Source: Didymodactylos carnosus
Taxonomy: Eukaryota > Rotifera > Eurotatoria > Philodinida > Philodinidae
Direction of reading: 5' to 3'
DNA length: 25,004 nt
Assembly (NCBI GenBank): GCA_905250885.1
Contig: CAJNOQ010002312.1
Span: forward strand, 1 to 25,004
Made by a program: the position numbers and the translations under genes. The notes under the pieces are model-generated. The model did not search any database. It saw only the letters and a program-made list of their open reading frames with translations, and was not told where the DNA came from. This document shows positions 1 through 9,633 of this stretch, in pieces (positions within the stretch are counted from its first letter, which is position 1; each line of letters begins with the position of its first letter).

Positions 1-250
1 CTGTCTGTAAAATAAACTAGGAGAAAACGATTTTATTAAATCAAATATATTTAATTTATCTAAGAATCATATAAGTATTCATTTCCATTCTTTTCTTAAG
101 GGTTCGAACTATCATTTACATCCCATTATATTTGCTGAAGTGTCGGCTTCAAAAGTATAACTCGCTTTTTTTCAAATTTTGTTTCGTTGCTGAGAAAATT
201 CGTTTTTTCTAAACCAGTAGCGAAAAAGTCGGAATTCTATCCGTAGTTTT

Positions 251-521
251 CAATTTTCTCGATCAGAACGCAACTTCTATATAATAAAAATATCATATTT
301 AGAATCAGGATCAAAAACTCAGTCGACTGATCTGTATTTCAAAATTTTTAGCTGATTTCAGTTTTGGATGAAAATCTTGATGATTTTTCAACGTGAAAAT
401 TCGAAAAAAACTAAAGTACTCGAATAGGATAGGGATACACATCAGTCGATTCATTTTTTCATCCTAATTCTGAATATGATATTTTTATTGCATAAAAGTT
501 GAGTTCTGGTGGAGAAAATTG
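251..521. repeat. Long imperfect inverted repeat (fold-back element)
   Basis: The left arm (about 251-340) and the right arm (about 433-521) are reverse complements with scattered mismatches. Both share the run CAATTTTCTC, the word AATAAAAATATCATATT and the centre TCGACTGAT. About 90 nt lie between the arms. This is typical of a miniature inverted-repeat element. The true outer ends are not clear, and weaker complementarity continues outward on both sides. Confidence 0.7.
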
Positions 522-953
522 AGAATTACGAATTACATTCAAACCAGCAAAAAAAATTTGGGACTCAAAGGGTTAAAATGAGTCCGAACGTTCGTCGCTT
601 TGACAAACTTTTCCAGTGGATATTCTAATGCATATATATATATAACAAATAAAACTACTAAATAAGTCTATAGTAATATCATGCAAATTGATTATTAATA
701 CGAGAATTCTCTTGTCGGATTAAAGAATAAAGATTCTTCTTAAATTTTAAATAGCCAACAAATGTTGTCCATAGATATCATCATTATGAGAATTAATGTT
801 TGTATTTACGAGTCACGTGCTACATTTGTACAGTCATTCGCGTCAGTGCAGTGTCGACTTGTATTTGAGTAAGAGACTGCATTTTGCTCGTGATCAGAAG
901 CATCTAAAAAATGAATCATCTATATTGTTCAAATAAATATTCTATCATAAAAA

Positions 954-994
954 ACTAGCTAACGTTCATCTGTGATTTCATTCAGTTCCTTGAC
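954..994 (+). repeat. Dispersed repeat, copy 1
   Basis: This 41-nt stretch aligns to 12394-12433 at about 31 of 41 positions with one gap. Most differences are C/T transitions. Both copies share TAACG, TCATCTG and CCTTGAC in order. The matched part is short, so the element is probably an old, decayed dispersed repeat. Confidence 0.45.
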
Positions 995-1219
995 GTTTTA
1001 TCTTTTGTTGTTGATAGGAAAAAATTTTTGCGACATTTTAAGATTCTCTAATTAAGTATTTAATATTTATATACTCGACGACATACTATAAGCCGTGTGT
1101 ATCAACCGTTTCATTTTAATGACAATAAAAGTATTCTTTACAATGGTCTATATAACTTCTTTTATGTTTAATCAGTATCAAAATGTAAGGACTACATCTC
1201 AAAAGAGACACAATATATA

Positions 1220-1293
1220 TTCTCAAAAGAGATACAAATGCATATTTTAGAATGTATCTGTTTTAATCAATTAAAAAGTATCTCTTTTGAGAA
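1220..1293. repeat. Perfect 16-bp inverted repeat
   Basis: TTCTCAAAAGAGATAC at 1220-1235 is exactly reverse-complementary to 1278-1293. A further direct copy of the core CTCAAAAGAGA begins at about 1198, just upstream. The spacer is 42 nt. It could be the end of a small transposon relic or a hairpin. Confidence 0.7.
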
Positions 1294-3665
1294 GCTACAA
1301 ATGTAGACACATGCATTCGCTCTATGTTTATTATGACTTTAGCTTTTTATTGCATTCATCTACATATATCAGAGCAGAAAAGTAACAGCGCCTAAAATCT
1401 TTAATTAAAATCTTTCATTATATGTTTTTAAAAGAATAATTTTGAAAATTTCGAATGACGTCATATGTTTTCATATACGTTGCTATGTGGACAGATAGAC
1501 AAACAAACTATTTATTTCGTAAGATCCTGACTTTCGTCAAGGGAATTAAACAGTTTTGTGTTTTGATCTATACTAACATATTATTTTACGTTCTATTTAA
1601 AAGCACATCCAAGTGATAATTACCACGACTCCTAACTACCGTTAAACAGCGAATAGCTAAATAATTTACGTACATTCAGCACATCGACAATAAACGTCAG
1701 AAAGGCTCATAATATTCAGTAACGCATGCAATTACAGCTTTCCTTGATTTTATTACTTTTTGATATAATTGTCATGTTCTCCAGTCGCAGTATGTGAGAA
1801 ATAAGAAGTACAAAACATGGATCCGTCATTCACTTGTAAGAGCTAACTATAGCCCTTGGAATTTTCGTGTGATCATGACAATTTTTTTATTAATAAGCTG
1901 TTGCTCATGGTTTGGTATGATTCCTCATTGATCCAAGTATCTAATTTACAGAAAAGTGCAACATAATATGCAACATTTATTTTTTCACAAATCGTCTGAG
2001 GTCTTTATAAAGTAAAAATTCTAAGAAAGTTGCCTTCAAAAACTTGTTGTTTTTTCACATCAAGCGATGCGGTTTTCAGCACTGATTCCAAATACCAAAT
2101 TTCTTTTTCGGCTAGAAAAAAGTATGAAACAACTTGAAAGATCAGAGTTTTTTTATTTTTACAAAGCTTATATTGAGATTAAGAAAAGACGCATATGTGA
2201 CAAGAGAAATTGAAATCTAGTGGAATTATAAATTATCCTACAATACAACGTCGTACAATTTATTTTAAGTTTCACCTTGGGAGAAAAAATTAGCTACATC
2301 TATATCTATCAGAAATGTATGTAGCATCCCTACAGGTGATATCATTTTTTATTATCACAAGTGTCAAAAGAGAATAGTCAATGTTGCTGAATAATCAATA
2401 AATATTTTAAATATTTGGACAACCTTTTCTTGTATCTGGATGACATTACTTGTCACATTTAACTCCTTTTCATTTGTAAGGATCGTGTTTTGTTGCACAT
2501 TAACCTTTACATTTTCATGCTTCTCTACATTAGTACCATCATCAGTGAATATATAATTCTACAAGCATGTATAAAGATCATTGTAGAGAGTGTAAAAGAA
2601 TCAACAATACGCAAATCACTACAATTACACTTGGATAATTCCAACAGATCTCGATTCTGATATAATGATAATAAAATACATGTTATTGTGCATAAACAAT
2701 GCATAATACTATCGTTCGAGGTACGGTATATTACTTACTTCAGAACACGTTTATCATGCCTATAATGAATGACCAACACATTCCTATGATTCTTTTAATT
2801 GTTCGTAAAGTTGTTCGTATCTCACTATCACATCATTCAATTTATCTTTATAAATAACTGGCTTTTCATTAATCTTAATTAATATGATATGTTCATTTGC
2901 CTAAAATTTGAAATGAGCGGCACCCCAACCGTCTTTCAATGATAATATAATATTTTAATATATTGATTGTATAATTACGTATTTTCGTCGAAAATTTTCG
3001 CTTAAATTTTCCATATGTGAATTAAATTTCAACTTGTGGAAAAACGGCCGGTAAAAATCTTTTTCTCAATTGATGAAAGACCGGTGCAAAGTTCATGAAA
3101 ATAAAAAGATTGTGTTGAGAGGAATTCTTATTTAAAATTTTATTTCTGTACTGAATGGAAAATTTTAGTGTGTTTTTCATCAAACTTGATATTCACTTGA
3201 GTTTCTAGTTAAAAAAACTGGCCGAATTCACCTTATTACCAGATATGAATAGAAAGTCATTGTCTTACTTGGTTTCCTAATTTTTGAATAATGTTTATGT
3301 GTGTTAGAACGTGAGAATTATATTTCCTGTCATAGAGACGTATTCTTGTCAGCCGAGAGGCTTAATATTTGATGAAAGTCTTGAAACAGAAACAAAGGAT
3401 GAAAAAATACTTGCAAGAAAAGAAAGTATTCCTTCCTGCTAGTAGATTATAATCCATAGCCATCAGTCACACACTTGAGTATGTGTAAAACATACTTCGC
3501 TATTTTTATTCTTTGAGTCTTATCAAGCATAAAGTCTTGAAAAACATTTTCAGTCTTTAACGGTTAACAAATCGGTGAAAAATTGACCAGTTGAACTGTT
3601 CAACCAGTTCTGTCTAGCGTGATCAGAGAGGACTTGATTAACTCTGACATTAAACAGTTAGTTTA

Positions 3666-3896
3666 GTGAATAAAACTTAAGAGAAAATACTATAATTTTC
3701 TTGAATGTTCACAAAGTTGAGAAAAAGATTGTTTGACAGATACTAATATGAAAATTGTTTTAATGACAGTACAAGTAGCCTAGGAAATAGCTGTAATAAA
3801 AACAATTTTCATATTAGTATCTGTCAAACAATTTTTTTTCTCAACGTTGTGAACATTTAAAAAAATCACATAGTTTTTACTCTGAAGTTTTATCCA
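3666..3896. repeat. Fold-back element with a perfect 34-bp core
   Basis: Bases 3728-3761 and 3799-3832 are perfect reverse complements (34 bp), separated by only 37 nt that are themselves partly complementary. Pairing continues outward with mismatches, through AATGTTCACAA and its complement, to about 3666 and 3896. Transcribed, it would form a long hairpin. No coding capacity is visible. It is probably a fold-back MITE. Confidence 0.85.
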
Positions 3897-4498
3897 CTAT
3901 ATTTATTATATAATTTGGCTAAAAACTAATCTATGAGCTCAATTTTTTTTTTGATTCTGAAGACAAATGATTAGTGTATAGCATTAGACACCGAAATTTG
4001 AATAAATTTCATTTTTCTAATGGAATAAACATAAAATGATTTTAGCTGTTTCTTGTCCGAATTTTGATAAGTCAATCGTTGTGTCACATGGTTTTATTTC
4101 AACGAATCTTACTGTACACAATGAGAAATAATACATTTGAAAATATACAAAACTAATTTAAACGTATTTGAATGAAAAATGTAAATCTTTGAAGAAGAAA
4201 AACTTCACTGTTTCCTCGTTTGTTGCATTTAGTTTTTCATTTTTCACTTTTACATTTTGTAATAAGACACTGACACTCAAGGCATTTTTTTTTTCGTAGA
4301 CAGTTGAATGGGCGTTTAGTAATAAAACATAAGTTCTAGAACGTCTAAAAATTTTGATAAAACTCAAAAATACTACTGGCTTCTTAGAGAGCACCCCACA
4401 CGATATATAATATGAAGTTTACTTTATTCTTTGTAAAAAAATATGATTTAAATAATGTATAATTAGATGATGTTAGAGCCAATCAATCAAAATCAGTA

Positions 4499-4593
4499 AT
4501 ATTTTAAAGAAGCAGCCATAATTGAAAAAAATTAACTGTTTATTCTTTATTAATAAAGAATTTTTATCAATTATAGCTGCTTCTTTAAAATAT
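4499..4593. repeat. 95-bp palindromic hairpin element
   Basis: The outer 18 bases ATATTTTAAAGAAGCAGC (from 4499) are exactly complementary to the end at 4593. Complementarity extends to 27 bp with one mismatch. The centre holds another palindrome, TTCTTTATTAATAAAGAA. The whole unit is almost one self-complementary hairpin and looks like a tiny non-autonomous element. Confidence 0.8.
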
Positions 4594-4683
4594 GACTCAA
4601 GCAATGTAAAATATATGAAATCATCGTTTAACTTTTATAACATTCATTCTCACATTTACAATCTTAATTCTTTATTACAGAAA

Positions 4684-4704
4684 AAGAAGAAGAAGAAGAA
4701 GAAG
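4684..4704 (+). repeat. (AAG)7 microsatellite
   Basis: Seven consecutive AAG triplets follow an A-run. The frame through it has no other coding support, so I treat it as a simple repeat, not a lysine-rich exon. Confidence 0.9.
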
Positions 4705-5106
4705 ATGATATGATAGATCCAATTCTTACAACAAAAAAAAGATTTTTCTTTTAAAAATTACTTTTTGTTTATATCGAACAAAAATATAAATGTTAAGGAA
4801 AACAAATTCAAAATTTATTTGTTGTCAAGTTACTTTAACCAATTTTTATTTTTATTTTTTTTTGTTCTATTTCTATTCTTTCCCACGATCTTTTCCCTAT
4901 AGACCAAAAAGAAAAATTACATTTACCGTTCACGTGTCACACAGAGACATAAAAATGGTAAAAATATTTTTACTTTTTTTTTTTCAAATAACATATAGAA
5001 ATTGTAATTTTTTGTTTGAGTGTAGGTAAGAAGCATACTATTTTTTTTTTCTTTTTTTAAACGTAAGACAAAATTCAAATAGAAACAAAAAAATATCAAA
5101 TGAACA

Positions 5107-6728
5107 ATGTTGACAATCGGAACATCGGCATCAAACAATGAGATAAGACAATCAGCCGTAACTAAGACTCCATCGAGAAATACTTGGATTTATGGAAGTA
5201 CGTATGTTGAAAATTTTGATGATATTTATGATTTGGACGATATAATTGGAAGGTAATTTAAAATTTAAAATATAATTTAAGAAAAAAAAAATAAATAAAA
5301 AATAATTTAAATGTTTCTTAAAATATTTAAAATTTAATTTATTTAAATAACTATAGTAATAAAGTTTTTTACATTAATGATAGGGGTCCACATACTGAAG
5401 TTTACAAATGTAAATTGAAAAATCGAGAAACAATTCGTACTGTCAAATTATATCAGAAAAATGTAAGTTATCAATTAGAAAAAATCAAATATTTTTAACA
5501 AAAATAGAGAAAAACAAAAAAAAAACAACAAACGTTTCTTTTATTTTTATTTTCTAGCCTGAACAAAAAATATTGTCAAAAAATGCATCTATAGTTTTAC
5601 AACTTGATCATCCAAATTTGGTACATTTATTTATTTTTGAATTATATTAATAATAATAATCATAATAAATTTAATATTTTTTTATATTTGAAGGTTGTTT
5701 TACGCGATATTTTAGAAACTCCGACACATTTTTACTTTGTCGGAGATTATATTGATGGTATTAATCTTATTGAAAAGTAATATTAAAGATATGGTGAAAT
5801 GTAGAAAATATATAATAGAAAACTTGTTTTTCTTTTCTTTTTTCAAAAATAGAATTATTCGAAGTGATGTGTATACCGAATATGATTTATCAAAATATTG
5901 TAAACAAATTTTAATTGCATTACAGGTACATTAATTACAGAAACAAAAAAAAAACTAATAATAATAAAATTTATTAATTTAAAAATCTTTAGTATATTCA
6001 TAATAAAAATTTGTATCATGGAAATTTGAAAGCAGAAAATATATTAATTCATGATGAACAATTATGTTTAACAGATTATACGTACGCAAATTTATTTCAA
6101 CGTAATGCTTTGTCACAATTAGTTAATGTTAGTCCACGTTATTGTGGTAAGTAAATCAAAAAAAAAAGAAAAAAAAATGTTTAATCTTATACTCTTGATG
6201 TATAAATTTAAAAAACAAAAAAAAAAAATGAATTCAATTTATTTATATTTTTCTTTATTTTAGCTCCAGAATTGTTACGTGGTGAAGAGTTTACATCATG
6301 TTCTGATATGTGGAGTTTGGGTATACTCCTATTTTATTGGTAAGTTTTAATTATGTTTATTGTACAATCTTATGATAATTATTATTTTTTTTATTATTAG
6401 TTTAACGGGTACATATCCATTTGGAAGTACACATAAACAAATATTTCATAATATATTGAAAGAAAAAATTGATTATACTATTCTAGAATGGAATCATGTA
6501 TCTGAAAATGGCCAAGTAAGTGATCTTTTTTTTTTTTCTTTTTTCATGGTCAGTATTATATTTATATTTTAGAATTTTGTTGCTCGATTACTCAAATTTC
6601 TGCCAAAAGACCGAATGACAGTCAATCAGGCATTACAACATCCTTGGATTAGAGAAAAAATATATAAATCAACAAATTTACAAGAAGCACAAAGAAAAAT
6701 CACCGAGATACGCAATGACACGCAATGA
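5107..6728 (+). CDS. CaMK/CASK-like protein kinase fold, probable pseudokinase (9 exons, 314 aa)
   Basis: Exons: 5107-5252, 5384-5462, 5558-5620, 5694-5776, 5853-5925, 5993-6146, 6264-6339, 6401-6515, 6573-6728. All junctions are GT-AG and in phase (945 nt). The start is the first ATG after an in-frame TGA at 5101. The kinase domain spans about residues 39-290, with a glycine loop from Gly48 (IIGRGPHTEV), the ATP lysine Lys70 (TVK), HPN at 93-95, HGN at 157-159 where HRD is expected, DYT at 176-178 for DFG, APE at 200-202, DMWSLG at 214-219 and Arg277. The alpha-C glutamate position is Asn84. The C-lobe (GTYPFG, EWNHVSE, HPWI) and the N-terminal DIYDLDDIIG resemble CaMK and CASK. No calmodulin-binding, L27, PDZ or guanylate-kinase part follows, because the protein stops 24 residues after the HPWI-RE helix. 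Loss of the catalytic Asp suggests a scaffold or regulatory role. Substrate and partner are unknown. Confidence 0.88.
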
Positions 6729-6775
6729 CTTGTTTGATTCTATTTTAGTGTAAAATATATTTTTGTTTTTTTACA

Positions 6776-6781
6776 AATAAA
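6776..6781 (+). terminator. Polyadenylation signal AATAAA for the kinase-like gene
   Basis: A canonical AATAAA lies 48 nt after the stop codon at 6726-6728, followed by T-rich sequence. It lies very close to the opposing signal of the convergent gene. Confidence 0.7.
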
Positions 6782-6801
6782 ATTATTTTTCTAACAGTTT
6801 T

Positions 6802-6807
6802 TTTATT
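6802..6807 (-). terminator. Polyadenylation signal AATAAA for the Cys-rich membrane protein gene
   Basis: TTTATT on the plus strand reads AATAAA on the minus strand, 73 nt beyond the stop of the 6880-7860 gene. The two convergent signals are only about 20 nt apart, so the transcripts probably overlap at their 3' ends. Confidence 0.6.
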
Positions 6808-6879
6808 CATTAGTAAAAAATATATTTAATTCTTTTTTTTTCCATCGTACTTGATGGATAAATATTTCATAACAAGTTG

Positions 6880-7860
6880 CTATGATGAATCTCGTAATTT
6901 TATTCCATATTGTGAATGATTATCTCCAATATCTGATATATCAGCTTGATAACAAATGGGTACAGTGGACGGATGATTGTAAATTCGTACAATATTTTGA
7001 TTCGTATTATTCACTGAAGTAGGAACTCCATGTAAATGATGATGAATAAATTTTATAAGAGCAATTATAACAGCTGCACCAATAATGACTAGAAGTAATA
7101 TACCAGCAGCCGGAAATCCACTCTTTTGCATCCATCGAGGTGTTGTTGTTGGTGGTAGAACAGTATGTTGACAATAATCTTGTTGATTATCCATATTTTG
7201 AACATTTGTTGAATACTTAATACAGCTAAAATAAAAAAATATTATAGAATATTATTAGAAAATAATTGAAAGAAGGAAAATAGTCTACCCGCAAGTGACA
7301 TTTTTTAGACGATTTGAATCACAATCACATTTCATAAAAAATGAAACTTTCGGTTGTAAACAGAGTACACCACATCTTTTGTCATTACTACACACTTGAT
7401 AGCATCGATCATCATCCGTCGTTATTATTCGTAATTGACAAAGAGTGCAAACATGTGAAGTATATAACGGTTTAATACAACAATTTTGATGTAAACAATA
7501 GGCATAATTATTTATATTAGGCACTAAATGTATTAATTGTATTGGTGACGGTTCTAAATGTGCTCGACATTGTCTAATCGATGGTAGTAACGAATGTCTA
7601 CAAGATGTATAGGTAAATTTTGTTAAAAACGTCTCATTTTCTGATCGACACAGACATAATGATGAATTCCAGAGTTGATTTGTACAACAATTATCTGTAC
7701 ACTCATCCATAGTATAAATGGTTGAAACTAAAATGAAAAAACTTTCATTTTTAATAATAATTACAATTTATTTTTACTATATTAATGATATTTTTCACTC
7801 ACTATTGTGTAAATTCATTAAAATTGTAAATGGGAATACAAATATTGTTATCAATTTCAT
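6880..7860 (-). CDS. Cys-rich type I single-pass membrane protein, family unknown (3 exons, 280 aa)
   Basis: Minus-strand exons: 7860-7803, 7727-7289 and 7225-6880, with GT-AG introns of 75 and 63 nt and consistent phases (843 nt). Exon 1 alone encodes a hydrophobic signal peptide (MKLITIFVFPFTILMNLHN). The ectodomain, about residues 25-200, has roughly 21 cysteines, including CC pairs and CxC motifs, and N-glycosylation sequons (NIS, NSS, NET, NVT). A Pro/Thr stalk (VLPPTTTPRW) leads to a membrane segment at about 203-223 (GILLLVIIGAAVIIALI), then a His-rich juxtamembrane stretch and a tail of about 57 residues with no kinase or death domain. I do not recognise the cysteine pattern. A receptor or adhesion role is inference. 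The gene converges with the pseudokinase gene, their stops 151 nt apart. Confidence 0.82.
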
Positions 7861-9632
7861 ATAACGTTATATAACATGATGTTAATCAACTTGAAATTAT
7901 GTCTAATTTTTTCCTTTTTTTAACAATAATAGTTTTAAGACAAATCATTTGAGCTTTATTACATCTTCTTCTTCTGCTATAATTGTCATATCTTTTTTAA
8001 ATATACATTTCCATGTTTATATCATATTACATCCATTAGAAAAAGTTTCTTTTCTTACTATCCTAATAATAAGAGGAACTATTCATTAAATGGTACAAAT
8101 CTATATGTCGTGTAAAAAACGAACACTTTTTTAGGTCAATGAATAGCTAAGTGGAAAGACAAAAAGGACAAAACTTCCTTGTTTAATCTTGTGAAAAATA
8201 TATATTAAGAGAGAAGAAATGTGTGTCGCACAATATGATTGCGACTAATAAAAGAAAGCTAAAAAGTTTTTTTTGAGAATCAGTCTGATTACGAATAAGA
8301 ACATCAAAAAGCACATAAAGAAGACGATACCGCTTTATATTCTTATATATATATTTTTTTCAAGTTTGATTGTTGTAACATGTTTCGAGGTCATTCTCTC
8401 TGAAACAAAGTTAAAAGAACAATCACAGCATCAAATCTTACTTGGGTAAAAACACGCACGATGTACAATTAAACGGGTCTTTACATATACACATCAAACG
8501 AAGAACAAAAAACAAAATTGGATTTTCCTAATTAACTTTTGCCTTTTTATCTTACCATACATAAATCATCCTGTTTTTCTTGAGCCTTCAATCAAACGGA
8601 TAAAAATATGAGTTAGTCTTTTTCTTTTTGTCCTCAAGAATAGTAATAATGACTTTAACAACAATTGACTTTTAAACTACAAAAAAACATGGATATAATC
8701 TATATTTTATTATACAGAAATTTTGAGAGATAATAATCTAATAAATAAATAAGTATGAAAAGCTGTCGACAATTAGAAGATCCAAAAGAATACCGCATAA
8801 TTGACAGCTTAATGGGTTGCATCAGCGAAAATAACTCATAACACAATAAAAATATGAAAAATGGGTCATAATAGAGCAGACTTGTATACAAGAGATAGGT
8901 ATAAAATTCTTTGTTTCGTAGCTTCATTTAATTACTCAATTCTAAGACTATTCTAACGGTTTTTTTGCATCAACTTTCCACTGAATTTGGATAAATATCA
9001 ATATTACAGTATTTTCATAAAATATTGGAATACACAATGGAAACAAAACTTTTCTGTATAATATCTCATTCTACGATGATGACGTGTTGAATCTTTTAAG
9101 CTTTAAAAAGCCGTCTTCAAAATAAAGAGTCAAGCAGACTCACTAGTACAATTTTGTCTATATGCAAGGTATTCAACATATACCACATATCCTCGTTCTT
9201 TTCTCAGTTCTAAAGTGATAGTTGATACGTCTAAAAGTCCAGAAATAAAAACACGAAGATTTAATCCTAAATCTAAAATTTTCAAGAAAATCAATATTAA
9301 TGGGTTTGAAATATTTGTCTAGATAATTGTCAACTGCTTGGTTACTGTTATTTTGATTATAAAAGGATAATAAGAAGTTCGTTACCAAATATTTTTGAAG
9401 CCGCCTCATGTCTTGAATTCCAAACAAATTAATGTTTCTTTCTCATAGTATAACTATGAATATAAACTAATGAAAAAGATGGATGCGTCTTCTGTTATAT
9501 CGTAAAATCATCTATTTGAATACAAAAGAAGCAAAGAGTCTGGCAAGCAAGATTTCGAGTATAAACACAATTAACACACACATAATAAAAAGAAAAAAAG
9601 TATTTGAAATTGATGTTTAGTAATATCTTTAT
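7861..9632. other. Intergenic, upstream of the membrane protein gene; nothing recognised
   Basis: No exon chain or RNA gene is apparent. A minus-strand ATG frame at 8700-8927 (75 codons) is A+T-rich, made of common hydrophobic and Ser/Tyr/Leu codons, and matches no family I know, so I treat it as chance. The left part presumably carries the promoter of the minus-strand membrane protein gene, and the right edge holds the very short 3' end of the B-box gene. Confidence 0.5.
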
Positions 9633-9633
9633 T
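9628..9633 (-). terminator. Polyadenylation signal overlapping the stop codon of the B-box gene
   Basis: AATAAA on the minus strand (plus TTTATT) shares its first base with the last base of the TAA stop at 9635-9633. If used, cleavage would leave a 3' UTR of only some 15-30 nt. Confidence 0.55.

Larger units (their letters stand above)
1..5106. other. Intergenic A+T-rich region with fold-back repeats, no gene recognised
   Basis: I see no open reading frame here with coding character or with splice-linked neighbours. The stretch contains four inverted repeats (listed separately at about 251-521, 1220-1293, 3666-3896 and 4499-4593), a short AAG microsatellite, and one copy of a dispersed 41-bp repeat at 954-994. 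A palindromic CRE-type octamer TGACGTCA lies at 1456-1463 but has no gene close by. The last few hundred bases are homopolymer-rich and presumably hold the promoter and 5' UTR of the kinase-like gene. An in-frame TGA at 5101-5103 closes the kinase frame just upstream of its start. Confidence 0.7.

Noticed and set aside
96-115. tRNA B-box-like GGGTTCGAAC
   Set aside because: The flanking bases do not form a T-stem, and no D-arm, anticodon arm or acceptor stem could be found around it.
5107-6728. Full CASK orthologue
   Set aside because: The kinase domain resembles CASK, but the protein ends after it and no L27, PDZ, SH3 or guanylate-kinase exons follow before the convergent gene.
9173-9427. 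84-codon minus-strand frame just downstream of the B-box gene
   Set aside because: It starts at TTG, has no known domain and shows no junction with the B-box gene, whose own stop and poly(A) signal lie upstream of it.
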